DNA of 64,000 bases from Rhizodiscina lignyota (GCA_010015805.1 ML978122.1:2700453-2764452); one strand, 5' to 3'; shown: positions 46,527 through 58,712, counted from the first letter of the stretch. Numbers and translations: made by a program. Notes: generated from the letters alone by a model not told the origin.

Positions 46527-48265
46527 ATGTCGTACGCTTCGGACAAAGTGGTATGTGTGATCTCGTGCTCTCCTTGTATAGCTTGACTCGCGCTCTTCCC
46601 CAGATTCTTCATCTGCAGAGTGTGCTCCCTGCTAACGACTGTCATACGAATAGCCCGTATTCGATCCAGCCAATCCCAATGGCGGCGACTCTCTCAACAT
46701 CGACGTGAATGCACAGTATGTAGGATTCGAGTACCACTACACATGTACGTATCCCTACGTCGAGCCTCATCAATACCATGTCGGCAATGGTCACTTTTGC
46801 GAATCACACACTAACTGGTTGTCAAGACCTCGTCTTCTGCGGCTTCATCGTCTGGCTCATCATCCCCGGCATCGGTCTCCTTTATGGCGGTCTCGCGCGC
46901 CGCAAGTCCTCGCTCGCGTTGCTCTTCCAATCTCTCATGGTAGCAGCGGTAACGACCTTCCAATGGATGTTCTGGGGCTACACTCTCGCCTACTCGAGGA
47001 CGGCCGGCCCCTTCATCGGCGACATGGCCAACTTCGGTCTGAAGAACGTCTCCGCTGCGCCCTCTCCGGGAAGCCCTGTCATCCCCGAAATCGTCTTCTG
47101 CCTTTACCAGATGCTTTTCTGCGCGTGTACCGTGCAAATCGTCATCGGTGGCAGCTTTGAGCGCGGCAGGATCATGCCTTCGCTCGTCTTCGGCTTCTGC
47201 TGGGCCACCATTGTATACTGCCCCATCGCTTGCTGGACATGGAACGCCAATGGCTGGCTCTTCAACCTCCCTTCGCTCGACTTCGCCGGTGGTGGGCCTG
47301 TCCACATCGCTTCTGGTTGGGCAGCGCTCGCATATGCACTTGTGCTCGGCAAGCGTAGACACGCCGGCGAGAAAGAGCACGGCAAGCCGCACAATACGAC
47401 CCTCGTCTTCCTGGGCACTGTTTTGATCTGGTTCGGTTGGTTCGGCTTCAACGGTGGCTCCGCTCTCAACGCGTCGGTTCGCGCCATGGTGGCTGCGTTC
47501 AACACCAACACTGCTGCCAGCACTGGTATTCTCGGCTGGGTGCTCGTCGACTACATCCGCCACAAGGGCAAGTTCTCTGTGGTGGGCGCATGCGAGGGCG
47601 CTATCGCTGGACTGGTCGGCATCACACCTGCTGCTGGTTATGTTAGCCCGTGGTTGGGTGCTCTCATCGGATTCCTCACTGCCGTTGTATGCGCGTTGCT
47701 GCAGGATCTCAACAAGTGGATTCATATCGATGAGGGTATGGAGGTCTTCAAGCTGCACGGTATCGGTGGTATGGTTGGCAGTTTCTTGACTGGTATCTTT
47801 GCGCAGTGTGAGTACTTCTCATATCCTTCGATATCAAATCACCGCTGACATTGACCAACAGCATGGGTATCCGCCCTTGACGGCACAACCCAAGCCCCCG
47901 GCGGCATCGACGGTGTCGGCGTGCAAGTCGGTCGCCAATTCGCCGAGATCACCGCCATCTCATCCTACTCCTTCGTCGTATCCTGCATCCTGTTGCTCAT
48001 CCTGAAGTACATCCCTGGCATGAACCTGCGCATCAGCGAGGAGGCGGAGATGATCGGTCTCGACGTCGACCAGTTCTTCGACGAGCAGATCGGCGACTGG
48101 AGCATGTTCGAGCAGCTGGAGGCGCGGACGCTCGAGAGCTCCAAGAGCGAGGGGCCAAGCAGTCGCGCGATCAGCGTGAAGCAGGATGAACCGGTTCTCC
48201 CGAAGGGCGTGCTTATGGAGGGCATGGAGCCAAAGGTCACGTCTGAACCGCAGATTACGCAGTGA
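46527..48265 (+). CDS. Ammonium transporter (Mep/Amt family)
   Basis: Four exons, 46527-46550, 46654-46744, 46827-47807 and 47862-48265, give 499 aa. Exons 1-3 join as MSYASDKV-PVFDPANPNGGD-SLNIDVNAQYVGFEYHYTY-LVFCGFIVWL, and then IIPGIGLLYGGLARRKSS. Amt hallmarks are FQWMFWGYTLAYS, DFAGGGPVHIASGWAALAYA (the family signature), GWFGFNGGSALNAS, GACEGAIAGLVGITPAAGYV and HGIGGMVGSFLTG. About 11 membrane helices are expected, with a cytosolic C-tail after LRISEEAEMIGLDVDQF. It takes up ammonium at the plasma membrane. It resembles the MeaA/Mep branch, but I cannot assign the paralogue. Confidence 0.93.
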
Positions 48266-48566
48266 TTTGCGCGTTTTTGGGTTCTGTTTCGTGCAGCTTG
48301 GAGAGTTTATGTCAATATTTTGATTATTCGAGATTTCTTAAGCGACTCTGTATTTGGACCTGATATCCTCTGGCATTGGTGTAGTTGTATCTGCACTATC
48401 TCTTGGAGACCTGATAATTAGAATGCCCAATTCGATGGTTTATCTCCGGTGATCAGACCTGCCCGTCATTAGGTCATTGTTTAGATTACATAGTATCAAA
48501 CATCTCGTCAGTTTCTAAATCAATGACTTCGCAGAATCGGTGTCTCTCCGCTTCTAACCCAGCGGC
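48266..48566. other. Convergent intergenic region
   Basis: 3' ends of the transporter and the STAND gene face each other over 301 bp. Reading on past the STAND stop shows no ankyrin, WD40 or TPR remnant. Confidence 0.5.
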
Positions 48567-50676
48567 CTAGACAGTTGACTCCAGAAAACGTGGCGAATTT
48601 TCGAGGAGTACCTTAACTTTTCCAATCAGTTCTTTGAGTTGCGGATGGCTCGTGACAAGAAACTTTCCCCCCCCGGAACGAATGACAAATTGAGCGATCC
48701 GAACACAAACCGAATGAAGAGATTGCGGGTTTTGGGCTTGGGGCTTGGGTTCGTCGAACATCTTAATTACAATCTCAAGAACCACCTTCATAAATATGGT
48801 CTGCACTAGACCATCCGATAGGGCAAAATTTGATACTTTACTGTGTGAGATTCGATCCGAGTAAAGAAACTCCTTAACTGTGTAGTGGGCCAGTGAAACA
48901 TACTCTGTATCGCCGTTAGGTATCAGGGAAATCAAGCTTCCACATCTATCCTTTAGTGTGTTGCGGTCATAAAAGCCGACATTCCCGTAAAGACTGCCGA
49001 GGCGGAAGAGTACCGCTGGAAGAAGCACATTGGTGGTTATTAGTCTGGAGGGCATCTGTCGGATATTATTGACAGCACAGGTGAATATAAGTGCCAATCG
49101 AACAAATTCGTGATCTTCCTGTGGTAGGAATTGAAAGATCCGTTCGTAAGTTTCATCCAAGGTTTTCGGTAACTTCGATATTGCGATTCGGACATCCTCT
49201 CTGCTTCCGAGTTTCTGAATCACATCTATCTGGCACACTGCCCATCGAAACCTGTATGGAAGTAAGTCAACGAATCCAGATAAGGGCAGGCTCAATATGC
49301 GTGAGTTGAGCCGCACTTTGATTCAGAGAAAAAAGAAAGAAAAAACACTAACATTCCCTTGGCTCCCTCCGCCAACGCATCTTCCACTTCCGTGACCAAG
49401 CTCGGTGGCCAGCTTTGCAACTTTCTGTTTGATGCGAGAGCAGAATGGACATACCGCCGAATGTCATCCGTTACCAACGGATTATTCATAGAAACACGCA
49501 ATGAGATTTCGGAGAAGCACACTTCAATATCATAATACTCTCGACTTGTTGCAAGCAAGCGCACTTTGTCGAACCTGTTGTCAGTCGCCAGATCTCGAAT
49601 AATCTTCAGCAGATCCTGTCGCGACTGGCTCTCATCCACGGCGTCAATTACGACGAAGACAGCTTCAAATTCTTCAAGAATTCCCTCGAGTGCATTCAAT
49701 GATTGCGACATACTCGGCGAATGTTTCAGCTGGAATAGCCGCTCAATCTCGGCCGGAATCAATTTACATTGGCGACAAAGCTGACCGAGTAGCCACTGGA
49801 GAAATGGAGCTGCTTCGTCCTGGTTTCGTGCGAAATTGCAGTAGTAGGATACACATACCACAGGTTTGTGTTTCACGGCTGTGGCATTTTGCTTGGGACA
49901 GATTGCTTGAGCTTGTTCGACCAGGAAGGATGCCAGAATAGTCTTGCCCGCTCCAGGAATTCCGTGAATCCATAAGAATCTAATTTTGCCTGCAAGCCAT
50001 TCTTGCCATTCTGTGGAACGAGTCATCCATAGGCCGGTATGGTCCTCTCGAAGCCTCGAGGCATTATTGTGGTTGACCGATGGGTTGGTAGTCTCGAGCC
50101 AGGTACAAGTTTCATTCAGTTCAGCGGCCGTCAGGGTTTGATTGATCCATCTAAGGTTCTTCTTGATATCCTTGATATCTGACCTGTGATCGCCGTAAGA
50201 CTACTATCAACTTGACAGGGATTTCACACTTACGTCAAGTCAAAAGTCAGTGCAAGTGATATGGAGACTTTGTGGTGGGAAATGATATCGATCAACTTCT
50301 TTGCGGAGTTCTCTTTGAGCGGCCATGCAAGATACTCAGCCGCGGTCAGGATCTTCTGTCTCTTGCCACGTATAGTTCTCCTGTCTGATGGTAACAATTT
50401 CTCCAACTGTGCGAGCGATTTTTGACATTCTGCTATCAGCCCATCATCGCTGGCGAGCTGGCTTAGCACACGAGGCTCGGGGCCTGACTCATTTTTGAGG
50501 AGAAACTCAAGGTTTTCCAGAACGACTTTCAGTGAAGATATTTCGATCAGAACTACTCGGATGTCGCGTGGACAGTCGCGTATCGCTTCGATGTAATACT
50601 TCGTAAGGCCAATGACTCTGTCGGCGAGTTGAACGAGGCTGACGACACTGGCAAGGAAAGCAACAGCTTCGGCCAT
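48567..50676 (-). CDS. STAND/NLR-like protein: HeLo-like N-domain plus NACHT, no C-terminal repeats
   Basis: Three exons on the minus strand, 50234-50676, 49353-50183 and 48567-49251, give 652 aa. Residues 1-120 match the fungal N-terminal domain of STAND proteins (AVAFLASVVSLVQLADRVIG; DCPRDIRVVLIEISSLKVVL). A linker TCTWLETTNPSVNHNNASRL leads to the NACHT domain, with P-loop GIPGAGKT at about 222-229 and Walker B VFVVIDAVDE. Intron 2 (GTTAGT...ATACAG) restores KGMFRWAVCQIDVIQKL, and YVSLAHYTVKEFLYS is the winged-helix end. Homologues usually continue into ankyrin or WD repeats; this one ends about 90 residues after that point. Related proteins act in fungal self/non-self recognition and cell death; the role here is inferred. 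Confidence 0.88.
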
Positions 50677-51556
50677 GGTGGGCTACAGGTACTCCTTTGC
50701 AAAGTTCATTGATACCAGCGCGGGATTGAAAGGAGCCTACAATATATATGCCATTCGCTGTATGCTAACGAGGTGATGAAAAGTCGAGAGTGGTTTGTCG
50801 TGGAACGCTCTCCCGTCTGAACGCAACTCCACACAGCCACACCACAGCCACTCTTTGTATTGGTGCCTACTCCGTTCCTGATACCTCGGCTCAAGTACAG
50901 GCAAGGCATACTCATAACCACAGAGTTTATGAGAGACTCGGCTCTTTTCATCATGCATGCACCATTAATGAGAAAATTAAATAGCTTCACTGAACAGAGC
51001 GATTCGCGCGCAATCTGCTGAGATTCGGATTGCCAAAAGTAGAAGTGGAGAATACCACCCAGTTGGATATTATGATAACATTTGGAGCCGAAAAGAAGTC
51101 AATAAATGGCTTTCACAAGCTTCTCTACTTCATAAAACCACACAGAATGAGTACTCTATATCTGCGGCACCCACTCTCCGTTCTTGAAAATTTACCAATG
51201 TAGGAGCCCCTTCCCATGGATCTGTTTTACTCCACCTGCGCCAGCAACTGATTCCACACTACCGTTCACCTCTGTTCAGTCACATCTCAATCGCGCGTCG
51301 GAGAACCTTCAGCTTCTTTGTCTTCTAGTTTTCTCAAACCACACCTTTCGAGACTACAACTAATACGCATCTCGAAGCTCAAATTTCAGTAACTCTTCCA
51401 CATATCCTCTGAGTTCTTCTTAAGGCAGATCAATTATCTCCTGACAAATCCATAACGCACTACATATTTCAACCCTTCCTTTCAGTTTCGACCTCACCAT
51501 AAACTACTGGACCATCACGACCGCCACCAGCCGATATTCGGCCCGACGGTCGCATA
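50677..51556. other. Divergent promoter region (STAND gene / ubiquitin-like gene)
   Basis: An ATATATAT-like box at about 50741-50749 sits some 65 bp upstream of the STAND gene start. CT-rich sequence at 51210-51540 fits a leader for the plus-strand gene. No gene seen. Confidence 0.45.
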
Positions 51557-52694
51557 TTGAATAGTCTTATTGACGCCTTCCTCTCCTCGTTCAGTTCAAC
51601 CACCTCCGAAGTCACGACTATGGACGACTTCTCGAGCATAGAGCGCGATTTACATGCGCTCGCATCGCAAGTCGACATTCTCCATGCGGCGGGTGGAATT
51701 CAGCAAGAAAAGAAACATGTGACGCTTGTGCTCCACGGCCTTCGATTCGCTGACAGCATCTGCATGCCACCTCGAAACACTCCCCTTCTACCGATCCTCA
51801 AGAAGCATGTGAAGGATCTAGTGAAGACGCCGCAGTTTTACTTGAACGGCGACATCGTCACAGGGACTATGACGGCAAATTCACTGGAGGCGAGCGATAA
51901 CGACGTCGTCAATGTCGTCGAGAAGGGGATGTTCAAGGCCGTCATCACGTACAAAGACGGGAGCTATGAGCCTTTGGAATACAGCATAGCCGCTGAGGTG
52001 CGGATGCAGGACGTCTTCGAGGCGTATGCGCGCGTGAAGAAGATCGACTTGGAGGGCGTTCGGTTCAAGTTTGGCAGGAAGATAATATCCCCGGATGACA
52101 CGACAGAAACACTTGTGCTGAAAGACAATGCCCTCGTTCGTGCAATGACCGTAGCAGAGGCGGAGCAGGAAGACCTGGACTTGGAGCTAGGCCTGTCTGG
52201 AACTGTCGCGCCTGAGAAAGTCCGTCGTCGCAAGGAATCAATAAACCGGGTCTCCAAAGAGAGAAACGTCCAAAGATCGGTATCTCGTGGTCGGAAGCGT
52301 ACACGCTCAGTACCAGCATCGCTTCATAGCTCCAAGGGCGATGGGAAGATCCGTATCTTCTTCCGCAGCGACCGTGACAAATTTCCCAGCCGTATGTATC
52401 TCGTCGACCCGACATCGAAGTTGCACCACTACTTCACAGCATACACTCTCAGCGTCAAGCAGGAGGAGTTGTTGTTCTTCAAGCGCATAGCAAATTCGTA
52501 TATCCGGCTTCATGGAAAGCAGACTGCGAATCAGGCAAGTTAACCTTTTCGCACGGCCTTCGGAGCAGAAAAATAACCTTTGGTAGTGGCGTCTGCGCGA
52601 CGGAGACGATGTCTTCGTTTTCGATAATGACGTGCTCCCTTCTATTCAGAGGCGATCCGAGTCTCATGCTACTAGTGTGGTTCTACGTAGATAG
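51557..52694 (+). CDS. Protein with two ubiquitin/SUMO-like segments, GC-AG intron
   Basis: Two exons, 51557-52534 and 52587-52694, give 361 aa; an in-frame ATG at 51620 (MDDFSSIERD) would give 340 and is equally likely. Near residues 140-195, VRMQDVFEAYARVKKIDLEG, VRFKFGRKI and LVLKDNALVRAM follow the SUMO-like beta-grasp pattern. A basic linker (RSVSRGRKRTRSV) precedes a second segment, KIRIFFRSDRDKFPSRMYLV and following. The plain frame stops after NQAS. A GCAAGT donor at 52535 and TGGTAG acceptor at 52584-52586 instead continue to WRLRDGDDVFVFDND, the expected last strand of such a domain. I do not recognise a named orthologue. Roles in SUMO or DNA-repair scaffolding (Rad60-like) are only a guess. 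Confidence 0.65.
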
Positions 52695-54896
52695 GGTTTA
52701 CAGGGTACTTTAATGGAGGCTATGGAAACAGTGCCAATGGACGGCACATGTACTGTGAATGATGAAGAACAATATGAAATCAATTGACAATACCGAGATT
52801 GCATTGATCTAGGAAGGTTGGCAAGCTGTTGAAGCTCCAAACCGTACTGTGCCGCCGCTGGAAAGCAGTACGAGATGCTGAAATGAAAGCGGAGAGAAAT
52901 GACACTTTCAACAATAGAGTTGAAGAAACAGAAGGGTATTCACTGAGCCCGACATCGTAGGTTGAGATCCGCTGTGAGGTGCCCGATTCTCGTCAACGAC
53001 TCCAGCAACTTCTTCGTCATCGGCCGGCTCGCTGCGTGCGTGTTGCTCGGCAGGCTCTGCATTTGCCACGCATTGTGCCACGCGTTGTGCCTCTTGGATA
53101 CGCGTCGAGCGTTGAGCCGGCTGCTCAGATAGCCCTGCGACTGATCCATCCTGCACTACCGTAGCCTAACTGCGCCTGGGGTGCCTGACTGGCTTCCACG
53201 TTGTCTGTGGTGCGGTGGCCAGATTAGAATCGAGTGCCTCTGTCCCTTGTGGTGCCCACAGTGGACGCGTGGCGTTTCACTTTGTTCTCACTACAGTAGC
53301 AGAACAACCGGAAGATTCGCCGATGTCAGAACCGAAGATTTAGATCCATTGTGGGAACGAAGGGCGAGGGCAACACCAGAGCTAAACCTAGGTAATTTTT
53401 TTTAGACTTGATCGCGAGAGCATATTTCCTTCCATCCGGGACGGGAAAGGCTGCCGCCGTTCACAGAACCACTAGCTTACATTTTGTAGAATAGAGCCAT
53501 CGACCGTGAAGTCAGGAGTGGTCCATCAAAGACGATTCGCGTAGTTCGACGTGTAGTAGCCACAGCGGAAGTGTCCCGTCTACCGATACCTAGAGCACCG
53601 AACGGAATGTGAATTCTGGTACCCGGTACCGAGCTAGCTCCACGACACTATTAAAACTAGTAGCGGGAACACACGTGTCGAGGCGGAGTCCATCAATGCT
53701 GAAAAGGTTCTCGACGTGGCCGTGGAAAGGCGATAGAAGAGAGGGCGTTTTCAATAATCAAAGCGGACTTGAATAGCGTATGGAAGTGGCAGAAGAAGGC
53801 TCGCGCGGAAAGAAAATGGGCTGCAACAGCGTGTGGAGGCGCAACAGAAGAAGTATCTTCTTCAGGTACGCGCGCGACAATACTAATAGCAGATATCAGG
53901 CCAGCGGGCCGTATCATCGTGTGGTGTCGAACGGCAAGTCCGGGCCTCGAAGCGCTTGGATTTGAATGCAGGTCCCCCTTTTCTAAAGGCGTGGAGGTGA
54001 AGGCTAGGCTTGTCTTGGCATGGGGCGACCCACTGAGGCTTAAAGCTTGTGTCTATCCAAATTCCAGCCATACGCCACAGCGGGCCTCCTCCATCAACTC
54101 GGGGATTTCGTCCGACCTTCGTCGAATTCAACATCGTCTTTTCCTAACCGAAGCGCCAAGCCCCTGAGTCTCGTCATTTAACAGGCGCTTTCACCGTGTT
54201 GAAATGGGCTCCACCGTGCTGGTAGCTTGGTAAAGCTTGTCTTCAGCGCCCGTCAGGGGACCCGCTGCTTATTGCATCTCTGATCTCCATGTGCTCCATG
54301 GATCTGTTCCGTGCTGATTGGCCCTTTATTCGTGTTCTATTCCTGCTTTCAGGGAGGTTCTGCTCAGCCCTGCTCTCACTCTCGCTTCACATGCATTTCA
54401 TCCCGTTTCAATCCCCTGAAATGATAGAGAATCACGAGTCAGTTTCTCACACCCTAGCTAAGTTATCACACGATGAGGTTAGTCACATTTCAAGCGCAAG
54501 CACGCTAAAGATACCTCCGCTCGTGCCGTCGCGTCGTCGCGTGGCCGCCAGGTTCAGCATTGTCCATCTACCGCCTCGACTTGTTCCTTTTCACTTGTCT
54601 GTTCGAGATCCATCTCGTCTCTTTGTGGCTTCAGCTGCGTCGCAAGCTTCTCCACTGACATCGGGAGTCCGGAAGGGCGATGTTTCCGCTTTAAAGCCAG
54701 CATTCGCCCACTCGACCTGCGATGAAGCTCTTTGCGTAGCAATTGCTGTGACGTCTGCTCACCTTGTCCGCTTACTTTACCTGTCATTCGTTACTATGAG
54801 ATAATCGTTGGAATCTCCATATATATTGTTACTCTCTCACCGTCACTCGTTTTACGCTCGTTCATTCCGGACGCCTGTCCGTCAAGATACCCTAAG
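52695..54896. other. 2.2-kb gene-poor region
   Basis: No supportable gene. Frames at 52908-53156 (minus), 53769-54167 and 54289-54804 (plus) have no domain pattern and overlap frames on the other strand. The right end is the promoter of the CE16 gene. A near-palindrome GGTACCCGGTACC lies at about 53620-53632. Confidence 0.45.
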
Positions 54897-55955
54897 ATGT
54901 CGTACATAATGTATTCATTGTTAATACTCCAAGCCACCCTCGCAACCGCATTCCCTTTCAACATCTTCGGACACGAGAGAACAGAGGCTTTCACTCCCCA
55001 GAAAAGGGCCACCACTAACAAGTATATGTTTGTCTTGTACGTTGTATTACTGATTCTACCTTTGTCTGTCTACTAATACCTACCAGTGGCGATTCATACA
55101 GCTACACTGGCTTCTCCTGGTCCAAAACTCTTCCAAGTGCATCTAATCCAATCGGCAACCCTTCATTCCCATCAACGAGTAACACCGTCGGCGGAAAGAA
55201 CCTCAATTATGTCGAACATCTTACTGCGACGTACAACAAATCCCTCCTACTCACGTACAACATGGCCGCAGAAGGAGCCGATGTAAACAAGACTCTCATC
55301 AATCCCGTTGTCTCTACTACCGACTTTAATCAGCAAACCAGCCTCTGGAACAGCAATGCCGAAAACCACCAGAAGGTTACCGGGTGGACAGCAGCAAACT
55401 CCGTCTACCTTATGTGGTTCGGTATCAACGACGTTTACAGAGGATATAATACAACGCTCGGCCTTTCAGACCCTGACACTCTATACCAAACCGACATGAA
55501 CGATCTATTTCAGCTCGCTATACATATGTATCAGAAGGGCGCCAAGAACTTCGTCTTCCTCACAGTCCCACGTAAGCTCGCACCAGTCCTCTTTCTATTG
55601 TTACGTGCATATCAAGCTAACAGCGACATCAGCGATCTACCGCACCCCACTTGTCATGTCTCTGCAGAACTCCACAAAAGCCACCGAAGACATCTGGAAC
55701 GCCAAGCTTCAGGATTTCGTCTATCGCTTCACAATATCCCACAATGTAGTTACGTCTCTCATCAACACTACGGACGTCTTCAACGAAGTCTTGGACAATC
55801 CCACCCAGTACGGTGCACCCAACAACACATGCTTCAACTCGGATGGCGTGAGCTGTTTATGGTGGGATCATTTCCATCCAGGGAAGGTTATACATCAGAA
55901 GATCGCAGACAAGATCGCCGGTGCGGCAAATCTCACTACGTGGTTTTCTGCATGA
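54897..55955 (+). CDS. Secreted SGNH/GDSL esterase, CE16-like
   Basis: Three exons, 54897-55036, 55087-55571 and 55633-55955, give 315 aa. The N-terminus MSYIMYSLLILQATLATAFP is a signal peptide; Met5 is an alternative start. Intron 1 (GTACGT...CCAG) completes FVFGDSYSYTGFSW, block I with Ser50. Block III is MWFGIND (G159-D162), and the catalytic Asp-His pair is D287 and H290 in WWDHFHPG. Several NxS/T sites are visible. CE16 enzymes remove acetyl groups from xylo- and manno-oligosaccharides outside the cell, so a role in plant-wall breakdown is likely. Reading the introns through would miss both blocks I and V. Confidence 0.88.
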
Positions 55956-56744
55956 GCGGCATAGACAGTTCTGGCGGTACTATTGTGCAGGGCAACATTC
56001 AGCGGGCGTACAAGGTGGAATCAAATTCCAGAATTATCGGAGCATCGGAATAGAGGGCTTGAACGATTAGATGCTTGTAATGAGGCCATTTGCTGTTTGC
56101 AGATTGTCACCGAACACACGTGGTAGCTTCTGTACATAAGATTGATTAGAAGCTCGCAAATACATGTACATACCAAGAAAGGAATAAGAGCAGATAAGCC
56201 GCATGCTTGAGATCTAACTCTGGATACATCCGCGGGAACATTGAAGAAGAGCTGAGAATTCAAACTGTATGCCAGGCATCGCATCTGAGATAAGACTGTA
56301 AAAGAATCCAATAATATTACTTAATTTAGCACCCATACAGTACTGAGGGACATGGAGTCCTTGCTCACTCGGCAATAGAAGCGCCGACCGCGGAAATTAA
56401 ACCGTCCGCCAAAGACGAGCGCGACACATAAGATCCTGTGACACTCGCGACTTGGGGAACTAACGAGCAATGATATCACCATTTGCAAATCAACTCGCAA
56501 TCGCAGCATCTGTGACATGGACTGCATGCGCGAATAACTAGGAACGTTAAGATCCTCCAGTGAACGCAGACAATCTATCTAGGAGCCCCAGCCTATGATG
56601 CGACGACATCATTGGAAGTGTTAGTATCGAGGGAGGTAACGTCATTATCGAATGCATTTCATGTTCTCCTCTGTCTATTAATAATTTTGCTACACTCAAA
56701 CTCTCGTATTTCCAGTCATCTCTACCAGCCCCGGGCGAAGAAAA
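55956..56744. other. Tandem-gene intergenic region
   Basis: 3' side of the CE16 gene and promoter of the SNG1-like gene. Short minus frames (56021-56311, 56321-56527, 56547-56879) have no support. Confidence 0.45.
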
Positions 56745-58447
56745 ATGTCTACAGATCCTGTTGGCGCTGAGCCGAGACAATTTCAAGATGATGAGGAGAC
56801 CCTGCGGACAAGAAAAAGTTCTGACGTACAGAAAGGCGACCTGGATGCTGGAGTAGATCAGGACGAAGAAAATCAGCATAGTGCACCAAGGCCAGTAGGA
56901 TTTTGGGATCCGAAGCTCAAGAACGCCAGAAAAGGGGCCTTTTCGAAATGGATCCTCACAAGTACGTCAAGATGAACCTTGTCCAATTTCAAGAATGGTT
57001 AACTGTGCCTCAGCTGTCGTGCTCATGATATTCATTTTGAGTGTACTAAGTATCTGTATGTCTGTTGCTCCCTTGCAAAGCTCGGAGAGAATAATTTGAG
57101 TCAGACTGGGCGGTGTTCTTCCATCTACCGAAAAACATCCAGTCTTTGGTCGTGTACATCGTCGACTTTGATGGCCTTGCACCATACGATACGACTGGAC
57201 ATCCTCCACTCGTAGGACCAGCGATTGTTCAGCTTGCGAACCAGATGCGGCAGCAGACTGGACCTCCGACGAGTACTCTCGGATACGGCGCACTTCCGCC
57301 CTCGCACTTTAATAACGACCCAATCCAGGTCCGTCAGGCGGTCTAAGATTGGGATGCGTGGGCGGCAATCATTATCAATCCCAATGCCACTGCCATGTTG
57401 TATTCCGCAATTGAAAACGCCAATAGCTCGTACGATCCAATGGGTGCATGCCAGCTAGTGTATCAGTATTCTCGAGACGACACAAATTTCTACGACTTCA
57501 TCTTGCCTTCTCTCAGCCAGCTCATGACGCAAGCCACCAGCATGGTGGGAGAGAAATGGGCTCGTACGGTCTTTGCTAATGCCTCGGACCCTGCTGTGGT
57601 GCGCGGTATACAAGCAGCACCGCAAGCAATCAGTCCGGCAATTGGTTTCTCGCAATACAATTTGCGGCCATTCTACCCTTACACTGCCATTCCGGCTGTG
57701 AGCATCGGACTCATCTGTATGTTTCTCTTGACGGTTATTTATGCGTACTAACTACCATTTTAGATTTGATCATCATATCCTTCTTCTCGTTCTCTTTCTA
57801 TTTCCCGATTCACGCCAAGTACATCAAACCGGAAGGCCATCCCCCTCTACATTTCTGGCAATTAATCGTCTGGCGCTGGATCGCCACTATCGTCGCATAC
57901 TTCTTCCACTCGCTCGCCTACTCTTTTATCAGCTTAGCGTTTCAGATCAATTTTGGCAGCAACCCGGTTTCCAGCACCACAGAGCCCACCATCGCCACCG
58001 CCGGCAACCCCGGAGCTTACGGCAACGCGACGTTCTTGGTATATTGGATGCTCAATTTCTGGGGCATGATTGCGCTGGGCCTCGCGTGTGAAAACATGGC
58101 GATGCTTGTTGGCATGCCATGGACTGGGCTATGGTTGATCTTCTGGGTCATCACGAATGTCTCGACAAGCTTCTACGACATCGATATCGAGCCGGGATTC
58201 TACTCTTGGGGCTATGCATTTCCGTTGCATCAAGGTAGGCTCATGATTCACGTTCTCAACGACGTACTGACATATCCCGGCAGTGGTGGAAGGCAGTCGC
58301 CAGATCTTGTTCGATCTGCATTCTCGGATCGGTCTTAATTTTGGTATCCTCATCGCCTGGGGTGCCGTAAACACTGCGCTATTTCCGTTCATGTGTTACT
58401 GGATGCGGTACAAGACAAAACATGGCATGCATGAGTATTGGGCGTAG
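56745..58447 (+). CDS. SNG1/DUF3533-family membrane protein with one in-frame stop
   Basis: Five exons, 56745-56961, 57015-57056, 57105-57716, 57764-58234 and 58284-58447, join in phase to 501 codons before the terminal stop. All splice sites are consensus. The N-tail is acidic. TM1 is VVLMIFILSVLSIYWAVFF, followed by a lumenal domain (LVVYIVDFDGLAPYDTTGHP; NPNATAMLYSAIENANSSYD) and five or six further helices (LIIISFFSFSFYFPI; FWQLIVWRWIATIVAYFF; FLVYWMLNFWGMIALGLA). The end is MCYWMRYKTKHGMHEYWA. One TAA at 57344-57346 interrupts exon 3 where homologues carry an aromatic residue (RQAV-stop-DWDAWAAI). It may be a recent pseudogene, a strain allele, a sequencing error or read-through. Yeast Sng1 gives drug resistance and affects membrane lipid asymmetry. 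Confidence 0.8.
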
Positions 58448-58539
58448 CTTGAGCTTGTTAATTCTCCCTTACGCCTGTCATGCTGTATCATACTGTATAT
58501 GCATAATTTGAATTCCATTTTCATTGCCGAGAGTAACTG

Positions 58540-58712
58540 TAGCGGTCTCATGCCGCTAAATAACATTCATCGCTATCTAACATCCTGGGTATTATTCATG
58601 ATTCACCATAATTCCATAGCGGTCTCATGCCGCAGGGAAAGCGGGATTTGTTGGGTATCATTCGTGATTCTCCTCCGAAACTCCGAAACTCCATAGCGGA
58701 ACAGGGCCGCAG
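58540..58712. repeat. 77-bp tandem repeat, two and a quarter copies
   Basis: Copies begin TAGCGGTCTCATGCCGC at 58540 and 58617, and TAGCGGAACAGGGCCGC at 58694, an exact 77-bp period. The copy ends also agree (GGGTAT(T/C)ATTC(A/G)TGATTC and AATTCCA or AACTCCA). They lie between two convergent gene ends, so they fall in 3' untranslated or terminator space. Confidence 0.85.

Noticed and set aside
46778-47848. Starting the ammonium transporter at the ATG at 46778
   Set aside because: It would replace the conserved N-terminus with intron sequence; exons 1 and 2 join in phase and give the family pattern.
54289-54804. 171-codon plus frame upstream of the esterase
   Set aside because: Composition is promoter-like and it continues into the likely leader of the CE16 gene; no homology pattern.
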